DNA of 64,000 nt from Acidimicrobiaceae bacterium (GTDB lineage Bacteria; Actinomycetota; Acidimicrobiia; Acidimicrobiales; RAAP-2). The position numbers and the translations under genes are program-made. Shown piece after piece: positions 51,506 through 61,051 of the stretch. Within the stretch, counting starts at the first letter, position 1, and each line of letters starts with the position of its first letter. Below the pieces are notes generated by a model. That model made no database searches and had not been told where the DNA came from. It was given only the letters and a program-made list of their open reading frames with translations. The stretch lies in NCBI GenBank assembly GCA_003155915.1, contig PMFA01000005.1:124686-188685 (forward strand), in the 5' to 3' direction.

Positions 51506-51610
51506 GGACCGCTTCTGGCACCTCGCACTTTCTCACTCCTCCGGAGACAATGCAGAAATCTCACTGAAATTCTTCATTTTCAGGCGGAGTTCACCGAACC
51601 GCGTCATCAG

Positions 51611-51616
51611 TAACGT
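51611..51616 (+). promoter_or_regulatory. -10 element for a leaderless transcript (IDH-like gene)
   Basis: TAACGT ends 6 nt before the ATG at 51623, with no ribosome site. Confidence 0.4.
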
Positions 51617-51622
51617 GAAGTG

Positions 51623-52693
51623 ATGAAAACAAACACGATCGTCGTCTGCGAAGGCGACCAGACCGGCCAAGAACTACTTGACGAGGCCTTACGCGTACTC
51701 GAACCAAATGTATTGGGATTTGACGTCGACCTCATTCGCTTCGACCTGTCATTGGAGAAGCGTCGCGCGACCAATAACCAAGTCGTCCATGACGCCGCGG
51801 CCGCGATAGTTGAGACTGGATTAGGGCTGAAGGCCGCGACAATTACGCCCACCGAGATCGGGAGCGTGGGATCACCGAATCGAATTCTGCGCGAGGGCAT
51901 CGACGGCAAGGTGATCGTGCGAACCGGTCGGCGAATTCCTGGCGTCGCCCCCGTCGTTTCGCTGTCGCACCCCGTCGCAGTCGTTCGGATGGCCGTCGGC
52001 GACGCGTACGGCGCGGCCGAGGGCCGCGACGGCGAACCCGGTTCGCGAGGCGAATCGGCCTGGCGCACCGAACGCATCGACCGCAGCGTGTGCCAATCGG
52101 TCGCGGAATTCGCGTTCGCGACCGCGGTGTCCATGGGCGGTCTCGTCTACGGCGGACCGAAGTGGACCGTTTCGGCGGTCTATGAAGGCATGCTCAAAGA
52201 GGAGATGGACCGCGCCGCGAGTCGACACCCTGACGTCACCTACCATCCGATGCTCATCGACGCGGCCTACGCCGGTCTGATGACCGAGCAGTGGGATTGC
52301 AGCGTGGTGATTCCCACACTGAATCGTGACGGTGACTGTCTGAGTGACCTCGTGCTCGCGATGTTCGGCTCGATCGCGGGCGCCGAGTCTGTCCTCTTGG
52401 CCCTGGACGATGAGCTGAATCCCACGACGGCGATGGCCGAGGCGCCGCACGGCACGGCACCTTCGCTCGAGGGCAAGAACGTGGCCAATCCCATGGCGAT
52501 GCTGCTCGCGTGCGCCGCGGTGCTCGAACACGCGGGGATCCAGGGTGACGAGCGCGCCGGGGAGGCTTCGCGAACACTGCGCAGGGCGACGCTCGCGACC
52601 GCGATGGACGGCATTCGTAGCTTTGATCTTGGCGGCTCGGCTTCTACCTCCGAAGTCGTCGACGAGGTCGTGGCCCGAATGCGCAATCGCTGA
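51623..52693 (+). CDS. Isocitrate/isopropylmalate dehydrogenase-family protein
   Basis: A 356-aa beta-decarboxylating dehydrogenase-fold protein. Visible family blocks: NRILREGIDG (substrate Arg region), GGPKWTVSAVYEGM (catalytic Lys region), TLNRDGDCLSD (metal Asp region) and EAPHGTAPSLEGKNVANP (NAD(P) loop). The usual YxxxRP block is replaced by VIVRTGRRIPG, and the leading GDGxG motif is GDQTG. The substrate is therefore open; it may oxidise an unusual 2-hydroxyacid. ATG 51623 is favoured by the -10 spacing; GTG 51620 is in frame. Confidence 0.8.
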   Translation: MKTNTIVVCEGDQTGQELLDEALRVLEPNVLGFDVDLIRFDLSLEKRRATNNQVVHDAAAAIVETGLGLKAATITPTEIGSVGSPNRILREGIDGKVIVRTGRRIPGVAPVVSLSHPVAVVRMAVGDAYGAAEGRDGEPGSRGESAWRTERIDRSVCQSVAEFAFATAVSMGGLVYGGPKWTVSAVYEGMLKEEMDRAASRHPDVTYHPMLIDAAYAGLMTEQWDCSVVIPTLNRDGDCLSDLVLAMFGSIAGAESVLLALDDELNPTTAMAEAPHGTAPSLEGKNVANPMAMLLACAAVLEHAGIQGDERAGEASRTLRRATLATAMDGIRSFDLGGSASTSEVVDEVVARMRNR

Positions 52694-52792
52694 GGAAGTG
52701 TCGCAGCGGAACTGCGCGCTCTCGAGCGGCCCCCGGCGAGAGCGCCCACGAATCGGCGTATACGGTGGAGGCATAGGAAATGTTGTGATGCG

Positions 52793-55700
52793 GTGGGCGT
52801 GGACGGCGGAGTGGGACTCGATTCCCCTCGAGTGGTTGCGGTATCAGTGGCGCTGATTCCCACCGACCCCTCGATTGACTCGCTCGCCGATTCCGCGGTC
52901 GAGAACGCCCGCACCCTTATCGGCGATGCCGAGCGACTGCGTGGCCACTCGGAGAAAGCCAATCGTCGACGTTTCTCGCGACTGTTTCGCGACCCCCGCG
53001 CTCTTGAGGTCACGATTACGTTGACCGACGAAGTCATGCGTATCCGCTCGGTCAAGAGTTCGATCAACATTTTTCGCCGAGCGGCGGCCAAAGCGTCCGT
53101 CGAAGGCTTCGGCACCTTCAACGCGACCGGTCTTAAGTTTCTCGCCGCCGGTTCGCGGATGGCACCGGCGCCGGTGGTCAACATCGTCGCGCAACGAATC
53201 CGTCGTCTCTCGAAGGACCTGATCCTTCCCTACGAAGAAGCACCACTGAAGAAGCACCTCGAAGGACGAGCCCGCGATGACATCGCGCTGAACATCAACG
53301 TACTGGGTGAGGCCGTCCTGGGCGAGAGTGAGGCCGACGAACGATTCGAGCGAGTGCTCGAAGTGATCCGACGACCCGAGATCAATTACGTCTCCGTAAA
53401 ACTGTCGTCCATCGTGAGCCAAATCATCACGATCGACCGCGACGGTTCACTCGATCGCGTCGCGGCCAAGATGCGACTTCTCTACCGCGAGGCTGAGTCA
53501 CACGGGACCTTCGTCAACCTCGACATGGAGGAGTACCGTGATCTTGAACTCACGGTGACGGCGTTCAAGCGGGTCCTCGCCGAAGCAGAGTTCTCGAGCG
53601 TCGCGGCCGGCATCGTGCTCCAGGCCTACCTGCCCGAATCCCACGCCGCCTTCGCCGACCTCGTCGAGTGGTCTGCGTCGCGTTTCACACGCTCCGGTGG
53701 CACAATCAAGGTCCGATTGGTGAAGGGCGCCAATTTGGCGATGGAGACGACCGAAGCCGAACTCCACGGTTGGAGCGCCGCGCCCTACCGGTCCAAGGCC
53801 GACGTCGACGCCAGCTACGCCCGACTCATCGATGCCGCACTGCGACCAGAACACGCCGACGCCGTTCGGATCGGCATCGCGAGCCACAACCTCTTTCATC
53901 TGGCGTGGGCTCTCGAAGTGGCTCGATCACGGGGAGTCGAACGACAAGTCGACGTCGAAATGCTCGAAGGGATGGCGAATTCCGAATCGCTCGCCATCGC
54001 GAAGACAGGTCAACGTGTTCTGCTGTACGCGCCAGTTACCCGGCGCGACGACTTCGCGTCCGCCGTCGCCTACCTCGTGCGTCGTCTCGACGAGAACACG
54101 TCGGACGAGAACTATCTGAAGGCGGCCTTCGACATCGGTACCGACGCGGAGCGATTCGAAGAACAGAGTGACCGATTCGCCGCGTCCGTGCGAGAGCGCC
54201 ACGCGGTCTCGACGGCGTCACTACGCCACGTGCCGACGAGTGAATCTGACTCGACGGGCTTCGCCAACGTCGCGAACTTCGATCCAACGTCCACGAAAGC
54301 TTTCGACGAGATCACGAAGGCCTTTGCGACGATCCGCGCACTTCCGGATCGACAGATCCCGTTGGTCATCGGTGGAGAGGAGATCGTCACGGAGGAGTTT
54401 GAAGTCGGACGTGATCCGAGCGCGAACGCTGAGCCGTGGTATCGATACTCCGTCGCCGACGCCACGCGCGTTGACGAAGCCATACGATGCGCGACGCACG
54501 CCCAAGAGGCATGGTCGAGTCGCACAATCGAGGAACGCCGACAGATGCTCTTCGCGAGCGCTGCCGTGATGGAGTCGCAAAGAATCGAGACCACGGCGGT
54601 GATGGCTCGTGACGCCGGCAAGACCGAAGCCGAGGCCGATCCTGAAGTGAGCGAAGGAATCGACTTCGCTCGTTTCTACGCGACTTCGGCCTCGGACTTC
54701 GGTGGCTCGACACCGCTCGGAACAGTCCTCGTGGTTCCGCCGTGGAACTTTCCGTACGCGATACCAGCGGGGGGCGTCTGTGCCGCACTGGCGGCCGGCA
54801 ACGCCGTCATCTTGAAACCGGCACCGGAGACCGTGGCAACGGCGTGGCAGTTGGTGCAACAACTCTGGGCGGGCGGTGTTCCTCGCGACGTCCTACAGTT
54901 CGTGCCGACCCGAGACGACGACAGTGGTCGTCATCTCGTCACCCACGACGGTGTGGACGCGGTGATTCTGACGGGCTCGTTCGATACTGCGCTCATGTTC
55001 ACCACGTGGCGTCCCGACATCACCCTCCTCGCCGAAACGAGCGGGAAGAACGCCATACTGATCAGCGCGTGCGCCGACATCGACGTCGCGGTGAAGGACC
55101 TCGTGCAGTCGGCCTTCGGTCACGCCGGTCAGAAGTGCAGTGCGGCCAGCCTCGCCATCGTGGTACGTGACGTGTACGAAGACCCCGCCTTCCTTCGTCA
55201 ACTGATCGACGCCGTTCGAACCCTTCGCGTCGGCCCCGGCTGGCAGCTCTCGACGTCGGTTGGACCGATCATTCGCAGCGCCGAACCGGCGCTCGAACGC
55301 GCGCTCTATCATCTCGACCCCGGCGAGAGTTGGCTACTCGAACCTCATCAACTCGACGCCGCGGGACTGCAATGGAGTCCGGGAGTGAAGCTGGGCGTGC
55401 GTTCCGGTTCGTGGAGTCACCAACACGAGTGGTTCGGTCCCGTGCTTGGTGTCATGGTTGCCCCGGACTTCACCACCGCGATTCGGTGGCAGAACCGAAC
55501 CGACTTCGGCCTCACGGCCGGTCTCCAATCACTCGACGAGGCCGAGTGCGAACTATGGATGGACCGGATCCAGGCCGGCAATCTCTACGTCAACCGCGGA
55601 ATCACGGGGGCGATTGTGAACCGACAGCCCTTCGGCGGATGGCGCCGCAGCAGTGTCGGTCCGACCGCGAAAGCCGGTGGTCACCACTACGTCAACTCGC

Positions 55701-56239
55701 TGCGGCGTTGGGCGACGTTGACGAACACCGCGTCATCAATCGAGCTGGCACAAGAGTGGTGGCGCTCTACCGGCTCCCAGTCAATCGATCGAACTGGACT
55801 CGGCGTCGAAAAGAATTTCCAGCGATACCGACGTCACGCCAATCCGGTGTGCGTTCGGGTTGATTCCGCGTTCGACGAATCACAGCGATCGCTCATTGAC
55901 ACGATTGTGCGCGAGTCCGACCTGAACGTCACCTACAGCGCACTCGAACCGGTCGCCACTGCCCCGGAAGCGGTGATCGAATCGACGTCGGCACTGGTCG
56001 TACGGGCCGAGGGACTCGATCGAGTGCGGTGGCTGTCGAATGAGGTTGCGCCGAGTGTGGAGTTACTGCAGCACGGAATAAGCGTCGACCGTCGCGTGCT
56101 CGTACAGCGCGGCGACATTGAAATGGCGCGCTGGTTATTGGAACAGAGCGTCTCCATCACCCACCATCGCTACGGCAACGTCAACGCGGGACCCAAACCG
56201 AAGTGCGAGGGACTCGGGGCCTCAGTGCTCGAGGGCTAA
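52793..56239 (+). CDS. putA: Bifunctional proline dehydrogenase / P5C dehydrogenase
   Basis: A 1148-aa PutA. The proline dehydrogenase barrel (about 85-480) shows VRLVKGANLAMET and the RIGIASHNLFHLAWA and DVEMLEGMAN blocks of FAD-dependent PRODH. The aldehyde dehydrogenase domain (about 510-1010) has PWNFPYAIPAGG, LAETSGKNA and catalytic C782 in GHAGQKCSAAS. No DNA-binding ribbon-helix-helix is present, so it is not a self-regulator. It oxidises proline to glutamate at the membrane. GTG 52793 is the first start in frame; GTG 52847 gives a more family-like N-terminus. Its 3' end overlaps the convergent GH130 gene by 18 nt. Confidence 0.92.
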   Translation: MGVDGGVGLDSPRVVAVSVALIPTDPSIDSLADSAVENARTLIGDAERLRGHSEKANRRRFSRLFRDPRALEVTITLTDEVMRIRSVKSSINIFRRAAAKASVEGFGTFNATGLKFLAAGSRMAPAPVVNIVAQRIRRLSKDLILPYEEAPLKKHLEGRARDDIALNINVLGEAVLGESEADERFERVLEVIRRPEINYVSVKLSSIVSQIITIDRDGSLDRVAAKMRLLYREAESHGTFVNLDMEEYRDLELTVTAFKRVLAEAEFSSVAAGIVLQAYLPESHAAFADLVEWSASRFTRSGGTIKVRLVKGANLAMETTEAELHGWSAAPYRSKADVDASYARLIDAALRPEHADAVRIGIASHNLFHLAWALEVARSRGVERQVDVEMLEGMANSESLAIAKTGQRVLLYAPVTRRDDFASAVAYLVRRLDENTSDENYLKAAFDIGTDAERFEEQSDRFAASVRERHAVSTASLRHVPTSESDSTGFANVANFDPTSTKAFDEITKAFATIRALPDRQIPLVIGGEEIVTEEFEVGRDPSANAEPWYRYSVADATRVDEAIRCATHAQEAWSSRTIEERRQMLFASAAVMESQRIETTAVMARDAGKTEAEADPEVSEGIDFARFYATSASDFGGSTPLGTVLVVPPWNFPYAIPAGGVCAALAAGNAVILKPAPETVATAWQLVQQLWAGGVPRDVLQFVPTRDDDSGRHLVTHDGVDAVILTGSFDTALMFTTWRPDITLLAETSGKNAILISACADIDVAVKDLVQSAFGHAGQKCSAASLAIVVRDVYEDPAFLRQLIDAVRTLRVGPGWQLSTSVGPIIRSAEPALERALYHLDPGESWLLEPHQLDAAGLQWSPGVKLGVRSGSWSHQHEWFGPVLGVMVAPDFTTAIRWQNRTDFGLTAGLQSLDEAECELWMDRIQAGNLYVNRGITGAIVNRQPFGGWRRSSVGPTAKAGGHHYVNSLRRWATLTNTASSIELAQEWWRSTGSQSIDRTGLGVEKNFQRYRRHANPVCVRVDSAFDESQRSLIDTIVRESDLNVTYSALEPVATAPEAVIESTSALVVRAEGLDRVRWLSNEVAPSVELLQHGISVDRRVLVQRGDIEMARWLLEQSVSITHHRYGNVNAGPKPKCEGLGASVLEG

Positions 56240-57757
56240 ATCCTCGATACGGCGGTGGAGAACCTTGGCCACGATCGTCGGATGCTCGCTCGTCTTCATG
56301 GCCTTCAACACCGCAGTGATGCTGGCGGTCGCGAAGTTGATCCGGTGATCGGCGACGCCGTAGGGAATGACGAGGATGTCACCGTGCGCCAACGCCCCAC
56401 AGGTGTAGACCACGTTGGGCACGTAGCCGTCTTGCTCTTCGGCGGACGCGGTGAGGAGCGGCTCTTTCAGCGCGGCGATCATCTTGGTCGGATCGTCGAG
56501 GTCCAAGAGAACCGCACTGATGCTGTAGGTGCGCATCGGCCCGACGGCGTGCGTGAGAACCAGCCATCCGGCCTCAGTTTCGATAGGTGAACCGCAGTTG
56601 CCGAGCTGGATGACTTCCCAATCCCACTCCGGTATCTGGAAGGTCACGGCGTGCCCCCAGTGCCCGAGCGTGTCTGAGAAACAGACCGCGTTCGTCTCAC
56701 TGTCGTAGCGAGTGAGTGCGACGTATTGCCCGTTGATCCGACGCGGGAAGAGCGCGAGTCCCTTATTCGGCGCCGCCGCGCCGACGACGGGTGAAGCGTC
56801 GAAGGAGAGGAAGTCATCGGTTCGTAAGAGCTGCTGGGAGATATGCACGCCGTCGAACGCCGTGTAGGTGGCGAGGTACGTGGTCGTTCCGTCGCTCTCA
56901 GTGAAGAGTACGAATCGGGCGTCTTCCATCCCGTGCGCCTCGGCCGACATGACCGGCCACAGCACACGCTCCGAGAAATCGATGGTGTCGTCGAAGCGCA
57001 CGCCGTAACTGCAAGCCGCAATCGATCGGTGATGACGCGCGATGGTGTGCGCGTCTTGGCGAGTGTCGAACTCCGAAATCAGAATCTCCAAACGCGCTTC
57101 GAGTTCATCAATAGAGAACACGATCGGCAATTCATCGAGGACGTAGGCCGCGCTCTCACCGTCTTGACCCATTGCCTTTAATCGCGCGTGAAAGACGTCG
57201 CGATGGAACAGGGCGTCACGCGCCGTGCCGACCATCGGAAAGGGTTCGCGCGGGTCGAGAAAGATCTGCCCGTCGGCGCTGACCAGACCGGTGCGAAAAC
57301 TGATGCTCGAACGATGTCCCTCGCCGACGCCCCGAAAACTCATCACGAATCGCACGGCGCCTTCCGGTACGTCCGACTGATCGGGGTGGAGGACGATGCT
57401 CGGATTGCAGACCGCGGCCGCCTCGAGCGAGTACTCGTGAGTGAACGAGGCGCCCAACAGGAGCCAGCGCTCCTCACTCAGGTCTTCTTTCGGGTCTAAG
57501 CGATTGCTCACGCGCTCGGCGTGTTGACTGAAGATGGCGACGATGTCGCGGTGTCGTCGGCCGAATCGTTGGATGATCTCTTTGAGACGCCGACGCACGT
57601 CGGCCTCGGGCAACGCCACGATTCGCTTGACGACACTCGACGCGCGCGACTCGGCGCCACCAAGTTCTTGACCGGCGACGAAGAGCAGCGCCACCACTCG
57701 TGACGAGTCGGGGACGATGTGGACATCGGAGCGTGACACGAGGGGGTTTTCTTTCAT
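56222..57757 (-). CDS. GH130-type glycosidase/phosphorylase
   Basis: A 511-aa protein with a five-bladed propeller of the GH130 family (beta-mannoside phosphorylases and beta-1,2-mannosidases). Hallmarks: EYSLEAAAVCNPSIVLHPDQ, RFVMSFRGVGEGHRSSISFRTG and GMEDARFV in order, with IQLGNCGSPIETEAGWLVLTHAVG further on. The N-terminal 90 residues are an extra domain. It would cleave or phosphorolyse mannosides, possibly those made by the adjacent glycosyltransferase. Starts overlap the upstream gene by 4 nt. Confidence 0.8.
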   Translation of the reverse strand: MKENPLVSRSDVHIVPDSSRVVALLFVAGQELGGAESRASSVVKRIVALPEADVRRRLKEIIQRFGRRHRDIVAIFSQHAERVSNRLDPKEDLSEERWLLLGASFTHEYSLEAAAVCNPSIVLHPDQSDVPEGAVRFVMSFRGVGEGHRSSISFRTGLVSADGQIFLDPREPFPMVGTARDALFHRDVFHARLKAMGQDGESAAYVLDELPIVFSIDELEARLEILISEFDTRQDAHTIARHHRSIAACSYGVRFDDTIDFSERVLWPVMSAEAHGMEDARFVLFTESDGTTTYLATYTAFDGVHISQQLLRTDDFLSFDASPVVGAAAPNKGLALFPRRINGQYVALTRYDSETNAVCFSDTLGHWGHAVTFQIPEWDWEVIQLGNCGSPIETEAGWLVLTHAVGPMRTYSISAVLLDLDDPTKMIAALKEPLLTASAEEQDGYVPNVVYTCGALAHGDILVIPYGVADHRINFATASITAVLKAMKTSEHPTIVAKVLHRRIEDLALEH

Positions 57758-58764
57758 GTAGAGATAGTTTGGTGCGCGAAAGCCTGCTGACGGGTTGATA
57801 CCAGCGCCAAAGTTGATTCCGCCCCCTCGTTTTTATTGGCCACGTCGGCGTGCAGTCCGTCGTAGCCCCCGCCGGTCTCAGGATCCCACATCATGACTTT
57901 GGCGTCATTGTCCCCGTCAAACCAAGCGTTCGCCATGCCGATTGCCTCGAGCCACTTCGGTGAATCGTCGACGCTGAGCGCTCGGGCGCAGGCGTCGGCC
58001 ATCGTCGAGACTTCAATGGGCTGTTGATCAAAGCTGGGCCCGACGTCACCGGGTCCCGAGCCGTCGGCCGGCGTCACTGAGAGGTGTCCGTCTCGCGTCT
58101 CTCGCGCCAGCAGCCACCCGAGCAGGTCGAGTCCTCTCACAACCAGCTCCGGTCGCTCGAGGGCGACACCGACGGCGATCATCGCGTCGGGCAACAGTGC
58201 GTTGGCGTAGTAGAGCCGGGGCTCGGGCCACGGCCACGCTCGGTCCGATCGCGCCTTTAACGTCACGTCAGCGATATCGCTCAGAAGCGAACGAGCGGCC
58301 CTGTTCGTCGAATCGACCCCGAGCACGGCCGCGGCACCGAGCGCGGCGAAGGCCATGGCGCGCGGGTACTGAGAGCGCTGTTCGGCGCCGCGTTCAAAGA
58401 GTGAGAGCCCGGGACCGGCGATCGAGAACTGCGCGCTGGCCGCCGCGGTGCCGAGTCCCCAGAGACTTCGTCCCCAACAGTCCTCGGTTGAGCTTTCGCT
58501 CGTCCACGTACCGTCGGCCGACCGACGATTTCGACAGTCGCCGTGTGGTCCCATCGCGTCACCGACAAACGCCAACGATCCCTGGGCCAAGGACCGCACC
58601 GACGCGTTCGGTTGCGGTTCGCGAGCGCTGACGACGAGGACGCGCGCGACGTCGTCAACGCAGTAGCCGTGTTCACGGCGAGGCGTGGCGTGCTCGGCGT
58701 GCTCGAACGTGCCGAAGCGATCGGTCAACCGGACCAAGTGGTCGAAGCGCGGACTGTCGATCAT
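57754..58764 (-). CDS. (alpha/alpha)6-barrel glycoside-processing protein
   Basis: A 336-aa helical protein with repeated Trp/Gly/Asp-rich turns (HGYCVDDVARVL, STEDCWGRSLWGLG, AWPWPEPRLYYANALLPDAMI) that look like a six-hairpin toroid glycosidase or epimerase. It is often annotated glycosyltransferase only because of its neighbours. It is coupled by 4-nt overlaps to a GT4-like gene upstream and GH130 downstream. Exact chemistry is unknown. Confidence 0.65.
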   Translation of the reverse strand: MIDSPRFDHLVRLTDRFGTFEHAEHATPRREHGYCVDDVARVLVVSAREPQPNASVRSLAQGSLAFVGDAMGPHGDCRNRRSADGTWTSESSTEDCWGRSLWGLGTAAASAQFSIAGPGLSLFERGAEQRSQYPRAMAFAALGAAAVLGVDSTNRAARSLLSDIADVTLKARSDRAWPWPEPRLYYANALLPDAMIAVGVALERPELVVRGLDLLGWLLARETRDGHLSVTPADGSGPGDVGPSFDQQPIEVSTMADACARALSVDDSPKWLEAIGMANAWFDGDNDAKVMMWDPETGGGYDGLHADVANKNEGAESTLALVSTRQQAFAHQTIST

Positions 58765-59960
58765 CGGTTCGCCGACAGTGGTGCTCGATTGTCGAGCAAC
58801 TCTTCACCCAGGGCCGCGTACCGAGAGGCGATGTGCGGCCACGCCAATTCCGGCGCCAGCCGTCGGGCTTCACTCGCCATCGCGTTGACCATACCCGGCG
58901 TCGTCAGAGCAGTTCGAATCGCCTCGGCTATCGCCTCGGGGTCGCGACGCGGCACCACGATGCCGGCGCCACTCGAGAGCAGTTCAACCGCGTGCGGGAA
59001 CGCCGTCGCGATGACCGGACGACCGGCGGCGATCGCGTCGACCAACACACCGGAGGTCACCTGGTCCGGCGAGTCGTAGGGCAGGATCACCATCGTGGAC
59101 TCGCTGATCAACTGCGCGAGCGCCGGGAGCGATCGATACTCGGGGTCGAAGACCACGTCGACGTGACGATCTTTCGCGCGCTGTATCAGCATGTCGCGGT
59201 AGACATCACCCTCGTACTCGTGAACCTTGGGATGGGTATTGCCCGCAACCACGTACACCGGCTTCGGCCGGAGGTCGTCGACCAGGGCGAGCGCGTCGAT
59301 CGCCCACTCAATACCCTTGCCCGGTCCGAGCAGTCCCCACGTGAGCAGCCTCGGGCGCTCTTTGGAGTCCTCAAGACGTACCGCGCTCGACACGGCGGCG
59401 CCGTGAGGGATGACCGAGATCTTTCGCGCGTCGACGTCGAAATTTGAGCAGAGTCGTACACGGCCGGCTTCGGTCATCACCACGACTGCATCGGCCGCGC
59501 GAACGACGGCTTCGAGCACGAAGCGTTGGTGGGGAGTCGGGTGTTCAAGCACCGTGTGCGCGACGACGATCGTCGGCCTCTCAATTCCTTCCAGGACCGC
59601 GACGATCGAATCGCCGTCGGATCCGTCGTAGATCCCGTACTCGTGTTGGACGATGACGACGTCGGCTCGATTGAGGGCGTCCATGGCCTCGATCATCTCA
59701 AGCCCGTCTTGGTTGTTCAACTCGGCGATCACGATCTTGGCCGGCGGCTCACCGTCGGCGCCGACTCGCACTATTCCAACGTCGTCGCCGTATTCGTACA
59801 GCCCGCCCGCGAGCGCTGCGGCGAACGTCGCAATACCGCATTGGGTTGGCGGATACGTCGAGACCATCGCGTAGGTACGCGTTCGATGATCGGTCACTGG
59901 CTGCTCTTCAAACACGGGCAATCCCCTTGCTCGAATGAGTGTCAACGTCCTGTCGGTCAT
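58761..59960 (-). CDS. GT4/GT1-like glycosyltransferase
   Basis: A 399-aa GT-B glycosyltransferase. The N-terminal domain starts YAMVSTYPPTQCGIATFAAAL and the C-terminal nucleotide-sugar domain has LLTWGLLGPGKGIEWAI and the E-x7-E-type block SGVLVDAIAAGRPVIATAFPHAVELL. It moves a sugar, probably mannose, to an unknown acceptor. First gene of the three-gene minus operon. The first 24 residues look poorly conserved, so a start near 59890 is possible. Confidence 0.85.
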   Translation of the reverse strand: MTDRTLTLIRARGLPVFEEQPVTDHRTRTYAMVSTYPPTQCGIATFAAALAGGLYEYGDDVGIVRVGADGEPPAKIVIAELNNQDGLEMIEAMDALNRADVVIVQHEYGIYDGSDGDSIVAVLEGIERPTIVVAHTVLEHPTPHQRFVLEAVVRAADAVVVMTEAGRVRLCSNFDVDARKISVIPHGAAVSSAVRLEDSKERPRLLTWGLLGPGKGIEWAIDALALVDDLRPKPVYVVAGNTHPKVHEYEGDVYRDMLIQRAKDRHVDVVFDPEYRSLPALAQLISESTMVILPYDSPDQVTSGVLVDAIAAGRPVIATAFPHAVELLSSGAGIVVPRRDPEAIAEAIRTALTTPGMVNAMASEARRLAPELAWPHIASRYAALGEELLDNRAPLSANR

Positions 59961-60286
59961 CCGAACTACATTGAAAAATTCGGACTCGTGTCATTGGTCT
60001 CCTCTCATCTACGCAGTGGTTGCCCGTCATCAATTCACCGGCGATCGTTCGCCTCACGCCGTCGCCGAGTTACGAACTGCGAGCAGCGATCAATCGCCGA
60101 AGGCGACGAATCAATTCGGCGATCCGAACGACCGTCGAACCCGAAATCGGCGCCTTTGATGAACTGGCAGCCTGTCTGACTTCCGAACCCAACCTACCGG
60201 TATTGAGCGAGGCCTGGTCCGAGATCCGAGCGCGCTTGTGAACGCCCGGTTAACAATGTGAACAAACTGGAAGGTTCTCTCGAACC
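59961..60286. other. Gap between two minus-strand operons
   Basis: It holds the promoter region for the glycosyltransferase operon on the minus strand and the weak small ORF at 60020-60241 on the plus strand. No terminator hairpin was identified with confidence. Confidence 0.4.
60020..60241 (+). CDS. Possible 73-aa helical protein
   Basis: A TTG-started frame of 73 codons with moderately high GC in the third position and a plausible helical sequence (ELRAAINRRRRRINSAIRTT, then EIGAFDELAACLTSEP). It fills the plus strand of an otherwise empty gap. There is no ribosome site and no recognised family; it may be chance. Confidence 0.3.
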   Translation: MPVINSPAIVRLTPSPSYELRAAINRRRRRINSAIRTTVEPEIGAFDELAACLTSEPNLPVLSEAWSEIRARL

Positions 60287-61051
60287 TCAATCCATAAACG
60301 CTCCGCCGTTGACCGAAATCGCCTCGCCCGTGATGAACTCGGCGTCGTCGCTCGCGAGAAAGGCGACGACTTTGGCCACGTCGTTGGGTGTCTCGAGCCG
60401 GGCCAGCGGCGTGTCGTCGATCCACATCTGACGCACCGCGTCGGGGTCAATGCCGCGTAGTTCGGCCTCCCACGAGAGTTCGCGTGTTTGCATGGGCGTC
60501 GCGACGAATCCCGGACAGACGCAGTTCACCCTGATGCCGTGCGGGGCGAGCTCGAAGGCCATGGCTTGGGTGAGACCGAGCACGGCAAACTTGCTCGCGA
60601 CGTAGTCGGCGAGGAAGGGGACCCGTCCCTGCTTGGCCGCCATCGACGCGGTATTGATGATCCGTCCCGGTTTCGTGAGGGCGATCATGGCCCTCGCCGC
60701 CGATTGGCCGCAGTAAAAAATGCCGTAGGTGTTGACCTCGAAATTGCGTACGAGGTCGGCCGGCGAAACGTCAATGAATCGTTGCATTTTGGAAATGCCG
60801 GCGTTGGAAACCCAGACGTCAAGTCGGCCGTGCTCGGCGACGACGGCGTTGACCACGGCGTCACAGGCGTCGGGATCGGTCACGTCGAGTCGAAGGGCCT
60901 TCGCGCTCTCGAGGCGCGACGCCGTTCGTTCGGCACTGTCGAGATCGACATCGGTCACCACCACGTGAAAACCGCGTGCGCCGAGTGTCTCGGCGATCGC
61001 CGCTCCGATACCTGATCCCGCCCCGGTAACGCCAGCGATTGGAAGTGTCAT
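60287..61051 (-). CDS. SDR-family oxidoreductase (polyol/sugar dehydrogenase-like)
   Basis: A 254-aa classical SDR with intact motifs: TGAGSGIG, NAG in VSNAGIS, catalytic Ser in INTASM and YVASK. The C-terminal block ISVNGGAFMD is typical. It is coupled by a 4-nt overlap to the FGGY kinase gene, and with a DeoR regulator at the operon head it is probably a sugar or polyol dehydrogenase. It contrasts with the degenerate SDR at 24296. Confidence 0.88.
   Translation of the reverse strand: MTLPIAGVTGAGSGIGAAIAETLGARGFHVVVTDVDLDSAERTASRLESAKALRLDVTDPDACDAVVNAVVAEHGRLDVWVSNAGISKMQRFIDVSPADLVRNFEVNTYGIFYCGQSAARAMIALTKPGRIINTASMAAKQGRVPFLADYVASKFAVLGLTQAMAFELAPHGIRVNCVCPGFVATPMQTRELSWEAELRGIDPDAVRQMWIDDTPLARLETPNDVAKVVAFLASDDAEFITGEAISVNGGAFMD

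Noticed and set aside
52267-53184. 305-codon minus-strand frame opposite the IDH-like gene and putA
   Set aside because: Ser/Arg-rich shadow frame without motifs, overlapping two clear genes.
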